Positions 36,191 through 45,312 of a stretch of 64,000 nt of DNA are shown here, one piece after another. The number at the start of each line of letters is the position of its first letter. The stretch's first letter is position 1. The stretch is from assembly GCA_036274895.1 (NCBI GenBank), contig DASUEU010000039.1, forward strand, positions 124,001-188,000, given 5' to 3'. The notes beneath the pieces are model-generated. The model worked only from the letters and a program-made list of their open reading frames with translations, did no database searches and was not told the origin of the DNA. The DNA comes from CALMKX01 sp036274895. Lineage in GTDB: Bacteria; Acidobacteriota; Thermoanaerobaculia; Multivoradales; SZUA-115. The translations under genes were made by a program, and so were the position numbers.

Positions 36191-39010
36191 CTAGTTGCAC
36201 TTGTCCGCCGGCCGGCACTGGACCTTGCCCCAGTTGAGCTTGCAGCAGCCGGAGCGGCACTGGGCACCGCGAGAGCAGGCTTCGCCCAACGCTTTGAAGG
36301 GCTTGCACTTGTTCTCGCCGACGCTCAAGGTACCGGTGTCGCAGAAGCCGTTCGGGCAGTCCCGGTCGTCCTCGCAGACGCACTCGCCGTTGACCGCTCC
36401 CCACAGCTCGGCCGAGCACTTGCCCTCTCGGCATTCGGCGTTGAGGTTGCAGCTCTGCCCCATGCCCTTCGACCTCGGCGTGTAGCAAACCACGTTGCAG
36501 TGACCGGACTGGCACTTGTCCGACTGATCGCAGAGCTGCCCGTCGGCGATCTTCGCCCGGCACTCGTTGGTGCCGATGGTGGCGAAGCCCTTGAAGCAGA
36601 ACTGGCCCGACGAGCAATCCTCGTCGCCATCGCAGACGCATTTGCCGTTGACCGTGCCCCACAGCTCGGAAGAGCACTTGCCCTCTTTGCACTCGGCGTT
36701 GACGTTGCAGCTCTGCCCCATGTTCTTAGAGTTCGGCGTGTAGCAGACCACGTTGCAGCCGCCGCCCAGGCATTGGCGGTTCGAGGTGCAGAGCACACCG
36801 TCCGGGTTCTGGGGCTTGCAGGTGCGTTGGCCCACCCCGGCCGGGCAGAAGAGCCCATCCGGGCAATCGGCGTCGGAGTCGCAACCGGTCAAGCCGCTCT
36901 CGCCGATGGACGCCTGCTGGCAGCGCGGCGAATAGGCCCGCTCCCACATCTGGAGGAAGGCTTCGGCCGAGCCCCGCAGGCGCTGGGTGCCGGGCGTGCC
37001 CAGACGCTCGAGGTCGGCGAGCACGGCCGGCAGGGCACCCATGTGGGCGAAGCCGGCGGTGTGGAAGGCGTTGCCGTTGGGCGGGTTGCCCTGGGCGCCG
37101 CTTTGCCGCCGGCGGGTGGCATCGTCCGGAGCCGCGGCGCAGGCCTCGGCCCCGAAGCGCGGCGCCAGCTGGTTGGTGTTGCCGTTGATGTCGCTGCCGA
37201 ACGCCATGGCCACGCCCTTGCGCTCTCCGTACTCGATCAGTTGGGCGTAGGAGCGCGTGGAGCCGTCGCAGTTGTTGGCCACCGTGCTCCGGCGCTGGCC
37301 CGGGATCGAGCCCAGGTCGAGCATCGGGTTGGGCCCGGTGCGGACCCCCACCATGCCGCCGGCCTCGCGGATCATCGCGATCTGGGCATCGGTGGTGGCG
37401 AACTCCTGCTGGCGGGCCGCCTCGGCAGGGGGCAACACGGCGGTGAAGCGGCTGTGGGACTCGTAGAACGGGCAGGCGAGCTCGCCGGTGAAGATCGAGT
37501 GGGTGTCGGCCTTGGCCCGCTCGCTCATGTGCGAGACGTCCACCAGCATGCCCCGCTTGGCCATCTCCTGGATCAGCGCCCGGCCGTCGCGCGTCAGACC
37601 GACCGAGTTCTTGCCGTTGGCGTCCAGTCGGAAGCCCTGAAAGGGGTTGGGCGAGCGCAGGGGAAACTTGAACTTCTGCATCGCCTCGAAGATGAACCGG
37701 TGGGGCGCGGCACCGGCGAAGCGGCTGTCGGTCTCGTGCACCGGCTGGAGAGTACGCAGGCCGAGAGCACGCAGCTCGTCGAGCTGGGCGATGAAGTCAC
37801 CCTCGTCGGGCGGGAAGAGGTGGCTCGCCTCGAGCGAGACCACGGCCGCCAGCTTGCCTTCGTGAATGATCTTGCGGGCATGCCAGGGATCGACCGCGAT
37901 CTCGTACCAGTCGTGGTCCTCGTCGAACTGCACGAAGGCCTCGATCTGGCGCTCGACGTTCTCCATGTCGCGGCAGCCGAGGTGGTCGCCGGGGCGCGGG
38001 TAGATGGCCTTCAAGATGTTGCAGAGGTACTCGTTGTTGACTGCCGAGACCACCACCAGCTGGAGACCTTGCTCATGCGCTTCGCGCAGGCGGTCGGCGT
38101 GCGCCTGCTGGTGGGCGATGTCGTTCCAATGCGGCCAGGAGGTGAAGTTCGGTGCACCCTGACCGTGGCGGAACTCGCCCTCGCCGACGCCGACGTTCAA
38201 CGGCAGCAGGCCGTGGAGGCTGGCGAGGCGGCCGGAGGTGACGACGTCCTCGAGCGACTCGACCCAGCCGCAGCCATCGAGCGCCGCCGAGGCGTTGCCG
38301 GTGTGGCTCCCCCAGTAGGAGTTGCCGCCAAAGCCGAGCTCGGCGGCCTGGTGCACGTGCAGGTCGGCGAAGCCTTCGACCGGCCCGAGGTCCCAGCGGA
38401 TGGGCTCGGCCCTCAGCTGCAGGCGGTAGCCGAAGCGGTTGGCGACGCTGCGGCCGTCCAGGTGGACGGTGACGATGGCATCCTCGAGGTGCTCGAAGGC
38501 CCAGGTCCAGCGGTCGCGCCGGCTGGGATCGACGATCTCGGTCATCAAGGACTCCGGCCGTTGGTGGCGGCGGTGGGCGCAGATCTCGACCTGGGTGCGG
38601 CCGTTGCCGCTGCGCCGATCGAGCTCGACGGTCACCCGACCGCTGTTGGTCGGCGCCAGGCCCACGAAGAGCCGCCCGGTGGTGCCCACCAGCTGGCCCT
38701 CCTCCGGCTCGATACCGAGATTGCGGTGGCCGAGGGTGGCCCAGCCGTTGCCGGCGGCGCTGTTCCACCAGCCGATCATCTGGTCGATCAGCCGCAGGGT
38801 TCGACCGAGCGGCCGTTCGAGGGCACAGGCCTGCCATTTGGCCGGACCCTTGATCGGCGCCATGCAGCCCGCTTCGCGAGCGTACCGCTCGTAGGCGTCC
38901 CAGACGTCCTCGACCACGTCGGCAGTGTTGCTGCAAGCGGCCTCCAACGGAGCCGGAGCGAGGGCGGCGAGGCAGCCGAGGGCCACCAAGGGAATCCATC
39001 GACGGAGCAC
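36191..39010 (-). CDS. Secreted M19-like metallohydrolase with C-terminal cysteine-rich repeats
   Basis: A 939-residue exported protein. Signal peptide VLRRWIPLVALGCLAALA; a middle region (about 270-640) with membrane-dipeptidase-like motifs: DLHVHQ metal pair, VVSLEASHLF, the family hallmark GMLVDVSHMSE, ESHSRF and a late GSDING aspartate. The last 210 residues are cysteine-rich with two near-copies of GQSCN-x-NAEC-x-EGKC and CNVVCYTP, like dickkopf/EB-type repeats. GTG at 39010 has AGGAGG six bases before it and a clear promoter at 39041-39069. It probably hydrolyses peptides or amides outside the cytoplasm; the Cys repeats may bind the cell surface. Confidence 0.78.
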   Translation of the reverse strand: MLRRWIPLVALGCLAALAPAPLEAACSNTADVVEDVWDAYERYAREAGCMAPIKGPAKWQACALERPLGRTLRLIDQMIGWWNSAAGNGWATLGHRNLGIEPEEGQLVGTTGRLFVGLAPTNSGRVTVELDRRSGNGRTQVEICAHRRHQRPESLMTEIVDPSRRDRWTWAFEHLEDAIVTVHLDGRSVANRFGYRLQLRAEPIRWDLGPVEGFADLHVHQAAELGFGGNSYWGSHTGNASAALDGCGWVESLEDVVTSGRLASLHGLLPLNVGVGEGEFRHGQGAPNFTSWPHWNDIAHQQAHADRLREAHEQGLQLVVVSAVNNEYLCNILKAIYPRPGDHLGCRDMENVERQIEAFVQFDEDHDWYEIAVDPWHARKIIHEGKLAAVVSLEASHLFPPDEGDFIAQLDELRALGLRTLQPVHETDSRFAGAAPHRFIFEAMQKFKFPLRSPNPFQGFRLDANGKNSVGLTRDGRALIQEMAKRGMLVDVSHMSERAKADTHSIFTGELACPFYESHSRFTAVLPPAEAARQQEFATTDAQIAMIREAGGMVGVRTGPNPMLDLGSIPGQRRSTVANNCDGSTRSYAQLIEYGERKGVAMAFGSDINGNTNQLAPRFGAEACAAAPDDATRRRQSGAQGNPPNGNAFHTAGFAHMGALPAVLADLERLGTPGTQRLRGSAEAFLQMWERAYSPRCQQASIGESGLTGCDSDADCPDGLFCPAGVGQRTCKPQNPDGVLCTSNRQCLGGGCNVVCYTPNSKNMGQSCNVNAECKEGKCSSELWGTVNGKCVCDGDEDCSSGQFCFKGFATIGTNECRAKIADGQLCDQSDKCQSGHCNVVCYTPRSKGMGQSCNLNAECREGKCSAELWGAVNGECVCEDDRDCPNGFCDTGTLSVGENKCKPFKALGEACSRGAQCRSGCCKLNWGKVQCRPADKCN

Positions 39011-39040
39011 AGAGCACCTCCTGTTCGAGCTCGACGGCGG

Positions 39041-39069
39041 ACTGTATGAGTCGTCGGCATCGGTTTCAA
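39041..39069 (-). promoter_or_regulatory. Sigma-70 promoter of the M19-like gene
   Basis: On the minus strand: TTGAAA (39064-39069), 17-base spacer, TACAGT (39041-39046). One of the clearest -35/-10 pairs in the window; the leader would be about 25 bases with an AGGAGG site. Confidence 0.7.
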
Positions 39070-39283
39070 GGTAGGAAACGGCGTCAGCTCGCGGCAGGGG
39101 CGGGCAACGTGGCTCCCGCACCGAGACCTTCGTGAAGGCGAGCGGTTGTGGCTTCGCCGGGGCCTGGTTCAGCAGCCGGCCTAGGGCATAGGCGGGCCGA
39201 CCACGGCGGTTGTTTCAGCTGCTCGAGCTTCGGCAAGCGACCCAGCCCTCTCGCGCCGAGGCCGAGAGGGCCGGATCCCCCCC

Positions 39284-41035
39284 TCACACCAGCCGCACCC
39301 GCCGCCCGGGCGCCACCAGCCCGGACTTTCCCGCCCGCCGCCCGGCACGCCGCGGGAAGGGGCGGTCGAGGGGCAGGGTGGTGAGGAAGCCCGGTCGAGT
39401 GCGGGCGGCGACGGTGGCCTCGAAGCCGGAGGCGATGCGGATCAGGGTGGGCTCGCTCCAGGCCCGGCCGAAGAAGGAGATGCCCACCGGCAGGCCGAAG
39501 GAGGAGCCGGCCGGCACCGAGATCGAGGGGTAGCCGGCCACCGCGGCCGGGGTGGAGCTGGCGCCCAGGAAGTGGTCGCCGTTGATCAGGTCGGTGGTCC
39601 AGGCCGGCGAGCCGGTGGGGGCCACCAGGGCGTCGAGGTTCATGGCATCCATCACCGCGTCGATGCCGTCCACACCGGCCAGGGCCCGGCCGCGGGGCAG
39701 GGCCGCGTCGTACTCGGCCTGGCTGAAGATCTCGTCCTGCGACAGCTCGAACCACTCCTGTCCGAACCACTGCAGCTCGTCGTCCGCGTGTTCGAGGTTG
39801 AACTCGATGACGTCCGCCATGGTGCGGACCGGCACGCCCCAACGCTCGGAGAGGTAGGCGTTCAAGTCCCGCTTGAACTCGTAGACCAACACGATCAGCT
39901 CGGCCGGGTCGGCCAGCAGCTCGTCGATGGTCGGCAGGTCGGCCGGGTCGACCAGGGTGGCGCCGGCCGCGGCCATGGCCGCGAGGGCCTCCTCGAAGAC
40001 CGCGTCGGTCTCGGCGCTGTAGCCGGTGAAGCCGCCGCCCCGGTGCACGCCGATGCGGGCTCCAGCGAGGCCGTCGGGATCGAGGAACTGGGTGTAGTCG
40101 GTGTGGAAGTTGCCGGCGCTGGCGGCGGTGGCCGGGTCGCGAGGATCGACACCGGTCAAGGCACCGAGGATGGCCGCGGCGTCCGCCACGGTGCGGCCGT
40201 GGGGTCCCACCACGTCCTGGCTGTGAGCGATGGGGATGACGCCGGCGCGGCTGGTGAGGCCGAGCGTGGGCTTGATGCCCACCACGCCGCAGGCTCCTGA
40301 CGGGCAGACGATCGAGCCGTCGGTCTCGGTGCCCAGGCTCGCGGCGCAAAGGCCGGCCGACACCGCCGCCGCCGAGCCCGAGCTCGAGCCGCAGGGGTTG
40401 CGGTCGAGGACGTAGGGATTGCGGGTCTGGCCGCCCAAGCCGCTCCAGCCGGAGCTCGAAGAGAAGCCGCGGAAGTTCGCCCACTCGGAGAGGTTGGCCT
40501 TACCCAGGATCACCGCTCCGGCGGCCCGCAAGCGCTCGGCCACGGTCGCGTCCTCGTGGGCCGGGTCCCCAACCAGGGCCAGCGAGCCGGCGGTGGTCTG
40601 CATCTCGTCGCCGGTGTCGATGTTGGCCTTGAGCACCACCGGGATACCGTGCAGCGGGCCGCGAGGGCCTTGCTGGCGGCGCTCGCGGTCGAGGGCGCGG
40701 GCGATCTCCCGGGCCTCCGGGTTGATCTCGAGGATCGACTGGAGACGCGCCCTCGAGTGATCGAGAATCCCGATACGCTGGAGGTAGGTGTTCACCAGGC
40801 GCAGCGAGGTCAGCTGTCCGGCAGCCATCATGGCCTGGAGCTCGACGATCGAGGCCTCGGCCAGAGGGTCTCGGCGGACCTTTTCGAGGTCGTCCCCGGC
40901 AGCGTCCGGCGCAGTGGGCCGGGCCGAGATCGAGGCCCCGGCTCCGGCCAGGGCGCCGAGGCGCAGGAGAGTCCGACGGTCGAGCACGGCGGAGTCGAGC
41001 AGGCGGCGGAGTCGGGACGAGTCCTTGGGCTTCAT
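39284..41035 (-). CDS. Tat-exported amidase (amidase signature family)
   Basis: A 583-residue Ser-cisSer-Lys amidase. Lys136 is in IPVVLKANID, the cis-Ser in NPCGSSSGSAAA (217-219) and the nucleophile S241 in GTETDGSIVCPS. The N-terminus has a twin-arginine signal (LDRRTLLRLGALAGAGA), so it is likely exported folded. It may hydrolyse peptide amides or other carboxamides. Many secreted amidases of this type occur in Acidobacteria-like genomes; it is not part of GatCAB. ATG at 41035 has AGGAGG seven bases upstream. The 273-base gap to the next gene holds only that gene's promoter. Confidence 0.92.
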   Translation of the reverse strand: MKPKDSSRLRRLLDSAVLDRRTLLRLGALAGAGASISARPTAPDAAGDDLEKVRRDPLAEASIVELQAMMAAGQLTSLRLVNTYLQRIGILDHSRARLQSILEINPEAREIARALDRERRQQGPRGPLHGIPVVLKANIDTGDEMQTTAGSLALVGDPAHEDATVAERLRAAGAVILGKANLSEWANFRGFSSSSGWSGLGGQTRNPYVLDRNPCGSSSGSAAAVSAGLCAASLGTETDGSIVCPSGACGVVGIKPTLGLTSRAGVIPIAHSQDVVGPHGRTVADAAAILGALTGVDPRDPATAASAGNFHTDYTQFLDPDGLAGARIGVHRGGGFTGYSAETDAVFEEALAAMAAAGATLVDPADLPTIDELLADPAELIVLVYEFKRDLNAYLSERWGVPVRTMADVIEFNLEHADDELQWFGQEWFELSQDEIFSQAEYDAALPRGRALAGVDGIDAVMDAMNLDALVAPTGSPAWTTDLINGDHFLGASSTPAAVAGYPSISVPAGSSFGLPVGISFFGRAWSEPTLIRIASGFEATVAARTRPGFLTTLPLDRPFPRRAGRRAGKSGLVAPGRRVRLV

Positions 41036-41197
41036 CGGCAGTCCTCCTGTGGGCTGCAAGAGAGGGGCGGGCCGGCGGCGCCGAAGCGCCGGGCGGTGAA
41101 TCGCTGCCAACGGGAAAGTGCTTCCCGCAAGGTACTCCTTCCGCTCCGGCCTGGCAAGCGCCAACAGACCCTGGAACCTTGGCCCCCGCGGCGCGTA

Positions 41198-41218
41198 GTA
41201 GGGGCAGAGCCTTCTGCC
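41198..41218. repeat. Partial REP palindrome
   Basis: GTAGGGGCAGAGC followed by ttctgcc: the family head with a shortened stem, in the gap between the divergent amidase and GT2 genes. Confidence 0.45.
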
Positions 41219-41226
41219 ATCTTGAT

Positions 41227-41255
41227 CGGCGCGCCCCCGGCGCGCCGCTTTCTTT
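41227..41255 (+). terminator. Rho-independent terminator-like hairpin upstream of the GT2 gene
   Basis: A 9-bp stem cggcgcgcc/ggcgcgccg with loop ccc, then CTTTCTTT. Oriented to stop plus-strand transcripts, though no plus-strand gene precedes it; it may insulate or attenuate the GT2/YfhO operon. Confidence 0.5.
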
Positions 41256-41306
41256 ATGGGGCCATGAGACCCGTGACATAGGATCGGCTCGTCCGTAGAC
41301 GAGGCA

Positions 41307-42101
41307 ATGTCGGAGCTCGAGGTCTCGATCGTCCTACCCTGCTACCGGGGTGCGCAGCTGGCTCACCGTTCGGTGGCGGAGCTGGCGGCGTGGCTACCTC
41401 AGCGTTTCACCTCGTGGGAGATCCTCGTGGTGGACGACGGCGGCGGGGACTTCGGTCCGGAGTGGCAGGAGGAGGGCGTGATCCGCGTCATCCGCCTACC
41501 CAGGAACCGTGGCAAGGGCGCGGCGGTCAAGGCGGGGATGCTCGCCGCCCGCGGCCGGGTGCGCCTGTTCACCGACATCGACCTGCCCTACGATCTCGAC
41601 CTGCTCGCCGCGTCCGCCGCCTACGTCCGCGAGCGCGGCTTTCACCTGGTGGTGGGCGACCGCACCCTCCCGGGATCGAGCTACGGCGGCGTGGTGGGTT
41701 GGCGGCGGCGGCTCGCTTCGGCGGCCTTTTCGCGCTTCGTCGGGACCTTCTTGACCGGCGGCTTCTTCGACACCCAATGCGGCCTCAAGGCCTTCCGCGC
41801 TGACGTGGCCGAGGCACTCTTCCCCCTCGTCCGGCTGGAGCGCTACGCCTTCGACGTCGAGATCCTCTACCTCGCCCTCCTCCACCGCCTGGACATCAAG
41901 CGCATCCCGGTCGTACTGCGCAACCACGAGGTCTCGACCGTCCGGCTCGGGCGGGATTCCCTCTCCATGCTGCTCGACGTGGTCCGCATCCGCCTGCAAA
42001 GCAGCCGCGGCCTCTACCGCAGCCCCCGGCTCGAAGCGATCGTGGCGGCTGACTTCGACGCCATGCGCTTTCCCCCGGCGGGAGGCGCACCGGCCCGCTG
42101 A
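41307..42101 (+). CDS. GT2 glycosyltransferase (dolichyl-phosphate glucosyltransferase-like)
   Basis: A 264-residue GT-A enzyme that probably loads a sugar from a nucleotide donor onto polyprenyl phosphate. Motifs: VSIVLPCYRG start, ILVVDDGGGD, NRGKGAAVKAGM, the DxD metal site FTDIDLP (D90, D92) and the family acceptor block FFDTQCGLKAF. No membrane helices, as in ALG5-like enzymes. The YfhO gene follows after 20 bases; this pairing matches the CsbB-YfhO partnership known from Gram-positive bacteria. Confidence 0.9.
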   Translation: MSELEVSIVLPCYRGAQLAHRSVAELAAWLPQRFTSWEILVVDDGGGDFGPEWQEEGVIRVIRLPRNRGKGAAVKAGMLAARGRVRLFTDIDLPYDLDLLAASAAYVRERGFHLVVGDRTLPGSSYGGVVGWRRRLASAAFSRFVGTFLTGGFFDTQCGLKAFRADVAEALFPLVRLERYAFDVEILYLALLHRLDIKRIPVVLRNHEVSTVRLGRDSLSMLLDVVRIRLQSSRGLYRSPRLEAIVAADFDAMRFPPAGGAPAR

Positions 42102-42121
42102 AGCGGCCCTTCGCGCTCCTC

Positions 42122-44626
42122 ATGCTCTGGGCCCAGATCGCCACGCCGCTGTTCTATGCCGCCCCCGCCCTGGGACTGTGCTGGCTGGTCAGCCGGCTCC
42201 TCGATCGGCTTTCCTGGCGCGCTGCGCTGCTGCTGATCCTGCTGCCCCTGTGCTTCACCGGCCGGGCCTTGCTGACCGGCAAGGTCTACGGGCCGATCAA
42301 CCTGGCCTACACCGGGGAGCCCTTCGCCGAGCGGGCTCCCGAGCTGGGAGTGACGCCGGCCTATGCCGCCGTGCTCCACGACCTCTACTCCCAGATCATT
42401 CCCTGGCAGGCGGCCGTCCGCTACGCCTGGTCGCAGGGAGAGTGGCCCCTGCTCAACCCCTTCATGCTCTGCGGCGACGTGCTCGCGGCCTCGGCCCAGC
42501 CGGCGCCCTACTACCCGCCCAACCTGCTCGCCCTGCTGCTGCCCCTGCCCATGGCCCCGGGCTATCTCGCCACGCTCAGCTTCTTCTTGACCGGCCTGGG
42601 GCTCTTCCTCTTCGCCCGCTCGGTGGGCTGCCGGGAGGAGGCCGCCTTCCTGGGCGCCGCCGCCTGGGCCTTCTCGGGGGCGATGGTGTTCTGGATCAGC
42701 TGGCCGCTGGGGGCGACCAAGGTCTACCTGCCGTGGGTGTTCTTGGCCGTGCGGCGGGTGGCCAAGGACCCCGGCCCGGGCTCGGCGCTGCTGCTCACCG
42801 TGGTGCTCACCCTGGCGATGCTCGCCGGCCATCCCGAGACGGTGGCTCACTTCGTCGGCCTGGGGCTGCTCTACGGCGTGGGCGAGATCCTCGCCCGGCC
42901 CCGCGCCACCTGGCTGCCCATCGCCGGCTGGGCCGTGGCCGGGGGCACGGCGGCGCTGGGCCTCTCGGCGATCTTCTGGCTGCCCTTCCTCGACGCCCTG
43001 CTCCAGACCTTTCAGTGGCTGCTTCGGCAGAGCCACACGGCCCACGTCTCTGGTGCGGAGTCCCTGGGGGACGTGCTCTACCGGCTTCTCCCCAACGTCG
43101 TGCCCTTCGTCCACGGCTTCGGCCGCTTCAGCGCCTCGGGCGCTCCCCAGCACTTCCTGCCCCTGGCCACGGGCTTCGCCGGCGCGGTGGCGCTTCCCCT
43201 GGCCCTCTACGGCCTAGTCCGCTCGCGCTGGCCGGGTCGCTGGGGTATCGCCGCCCTGGGGCTGCTGGGCGCTGCCGCAGGGGCCAAGGTGCCCGGGATC
43301 TTCGATTTGCTGGGGGCGCTGCCGCCCTTCCACCTGGCCCTGAACGACCGCCTGGTGATGGTCGGCGGCTTCGCCGTCGCGGTGCTCGCCGCCCTCGGCC
43401 TGGAGGCCTGGCTCGCCGCTAATCGGCCCGCGGGGCTCGGCCGGTGGGCAGCGGCGAGCGCCGTCGCCCTGGCCGGCCTGGTGGCCCTGCTCCGGCCCGG
43501 CCTGATCGAGCGCGGCCTGCCCCCGGGCTTCGTGCTCGACCAGGCACTGCTGCTCCTGGTGCCGCTGGCGCTGGCGACCCTGTTTCTCTGGGTGCGGCCC
43601 CTGCGGCCCGCGGCCGTGGCGGCCTTGATGGCGCTGCTGCTGCTCGAACGCGCGGCCGAGATGGGTCGCTACTACCCGGCCGTGCCGGTGGCAGCCTTCT
43701 ATCCGCCGATGCGGCCCCTCACCCACCCCTTCCCGGCCGAGCGACCGGCGCGCATCGTGGCCCAGCACTTCGGCTTCGTCCCCAACCAGGCCACTCACTA
43801 CCGCCTGGAGGATGCCCGTGGCTACCAGGCCATCCACCACCTGCGCTTCTTCCAGTTGCTGCCCTTGTGGTCGTCCTCGGACTGGTTCACCCGCGTCGAG
43901 CGACTGGACAGCCCCTTCCTGTCGTTCTTGAACGTGCGCCACGCCCTGGTGCCACGGGGCCAGAAGCCCGAGGGCTGGAAGTTCACCGCTCGCGGCGGCA
44001 GCCTCTGGCTGTGGCGCAACCCCAACGCTCTAGAGCGGGCCTTCCTGCCGCGCCGGGTGCGCATCGGCGACCCCGAGCAGGAGCGACTCGCTGGGATGCA
44101 GGCGGCGAAGGACTTCGCCGAGGTGGCCTGGGTCGAGCCGCCCCCGGGCGCTCCCGAGGTGCCTGGCACCTCGGCGGCGCCCCGCGAGGAGGAGAACGGC
44201 CGCGGCACCCTGGCCGTCGAGCGGGCGGGCCTGCGGCTCCGGCTGAGGGCGGACCTCGACTCGAAGGCGTGGGTGGTGATCTCGAACACCGCCTGGCGGG
44301 GCTGGCGGGCGCGGGAGGGCGGTCGGGAGCTGCCCCTGGGCATCGCCAACCACGCCTTCCTCGGCCTCGAGCTACCGGCCGGTCATCACGAGGTGGAGCT
44401 GTTCTTCCGTCCGCGCTCCTTCGACCTGGGGCTGGGGATCTCCGCCCTGACGCTGGTCCTGCTGGGGCTCGCCGGGCTCTTGGTCTGGTGGCGGGAGAGC
44501 CAGACTCGGAGATTCCCGGCGCCGGCGCTGCGTGGACGAACACGGCTCGCCTTTGGGCCGTACAACCCTCCGGGCGGCCCGCCCCAGAGTGTTCCTCAGC
44601 CGGCCGTTCCTCGGGAGCTGCCATGA
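42122..44626 (+). CDS. YfhO family membrane glycosyltransferase (GT-C type)
   Basis: An 834-residue protein with about 12 membrane segments in residues 1-520 and a soluble C-terminal part ending in one more helix (about 795-815). The first loop has GEPFAERAPELG and LHDLYSQIIPWQ, typical of YfhO. These proteins move a sugar from a polyprenyl-phosphate carrier to an extracytoplasmic acceptor, so it should use the product of the GT2 gene upstream. The acceptor in a Gram-negative cell is unknown. The stop overlaps the start of a decayed propeller gene by four bases. Confidence 0.87.
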   Translation: MLWAQIATPLFYAAPALGLCWLVSRLLDRLSWRAALLLILLPLCFTGRALLTGKVYGPINLAYTGEPFAERAPELGVTPAYAAVLHDLYSQIIPWQAAVRYAWSQGEWPLLNPFMLCGDVLAASAQPAPYYPPNLLALLLPLPMAPGYLATLSFFLTGLGLFLFARSVGCREEAAFLGAAAWAFSGAMVFWISWPLGATKVYLPWVFLAVRRVAKDPGPGSALLLTVVLTLAMLAGHPETVAHFVGLGLLYGVGEILARPRATWLPIAGWAVAGGTAALGLSAIFWLPFLDALLQTFQWLLRQSHTAHVSGAESLGDVLYRLLPNVVPFVHGFGRFSASGAPQHFLPLATGFAGAVALPLALYGLVRSRWPGRWGIAALGLLGAAAGAKVPGIFDLLGALPPFHLALNDRLVMVGGFAVAVLAALGLEAWLAANRPAGLGRWAAASAVALAGLVALLRPGLIERGLPPGFVLDQALLLLVPLALATLFLWVRPLRPAAVAALMALLLLERAAEMGRYYPAVPVAAFYPPMRPLTHPFPAERPARIVAQHFGFVPNQATHYRLEDARGYQAIHHLRFFQLLPLWSSSDWFTRVERLDSPFLSFLNVRHALVPRGQKPEGWKFTARGGSLWLWRNPNALERAFLPRRVRIGDPEQERLAGMQAAKDFAEVAWVEPPPGAPEVPGTSAAPREEENGRGTLAVERAGLRLRLRADLDSKAWVVISNTAWRGWRAREGGRELPLGIANHAFLGLELPAGHHEVELFFRPRSFDLGLGISALTLVLLGLAGLLVWWRESQTRRFPAPALRGRTRLAFGPYNPPGGPPQSVPQPAVPRELP

Positions 44627-45228
44627 GCCGATCCGGACCCAGCCTCGGCCTCCGCCTCACTGCCTTGCTCCTCCCCTTGCTTTCCGCTGCCAGCTCCGCC
44701 CAGAACGGTCGCGTCCTCTGGCAGACCGAGACCGGCGGTTGAATCTTCACTTCCCCCGCGGTCGTGGGGACCTGGTGATCATCACCTCCTGCAACGGCAA
44801 AGCCTCGGCCTTCTCCCGAGCCGACGGCGGCTTCGCCTGACGCTACGACGCGGAGCGGGACGCCCCGGGCTCCCAGTTCCACGGCGAGCCGCTGATCGCG
44901 CCGGGAACCCTCTACACCTGCAGCGACAGCGTGCCCACTCCACACTTCTACGCCTTCGCCGCCGAGACCGGAGCCCTACGCTCGAAGCACACCGAAGCGG
45001 TGATCGAGAGCGACGTGCTGCCGGTGTCCGGCCTTCTCGTCGGGCGAGCACAGACCGGCGACCTCGATCTCGGCCTCGCTCCGGGGCGGCTGGCACGGCT
45101 CTCGGCAAAGGACGGCTCGGCTCGACGGCACCGTCCGGGCCCTGGGTACAGACGGGGCGGTGCTCTACGTCGGGATGCTCTCCGGGCGGGTCTACGCCTT
45201 CGAACCGCCGAGGCCACCGGCGTCCTGA
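44623..45228 (+). pseudogene. Decayed PQQ-like beta-propeller gene
   Basis: ATG overlaps the YfhO stop, and a signal peptide (LTALLLPLLSAASSA) is intact, followed by NGRVLWQTETGG and then TGA at 44740. Beyond it the reading goes on with a one-base shift near 44768 (SPAVVGDLVIITSCNGKASA in the combined frames), a second TGA at 44838 where RYDAE follows, and another shift near 45105-45118 before LSGRVYAFEPP and the end. Both stops fall where propeller repeats usually have Trp. It is the remnant of a secreted PQQ-repeat protein of the GT2/YfhO operon. Confidence 0.75.
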
Positions 45229-45250
45229 CGCCAGCGCTCGCGATGGCTTG

Positions 45251-45259
45251 TGGTACGGT
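45251..45259 (+). promoter_or_regulatory. Extended -10 promoter of the transglutaminase-senA-senB genes
   Basis: TGG-TACGGT, 54 bases before the ATG at 45313, just after the decayed gene ends. Confidence 0.35.
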
Positions 45260-45312
45260 TTCTCGGCTGCAAGCACCCTGCTCTGGGAGCACCCGAGGAG
45301 ACCACCGTCACC

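Noticed and set aside
35837..39049. A 1070-codon plus-strand open frame opposite the M19-like gene
   Set aside because: Low-complexity Ala/Arg/Gly composition with no motif; the minus strand encodes a signal peptide, M19 motifs and cysteine repeats.
44740..44840. Recoding of TGA as Trp or selenocysteine in the propeller gene
   Set aside because: Frame shifts accompany the stops, and other genes in the window use TGA as a normal stop (for example 28122 and 17517), so decay is simpler.
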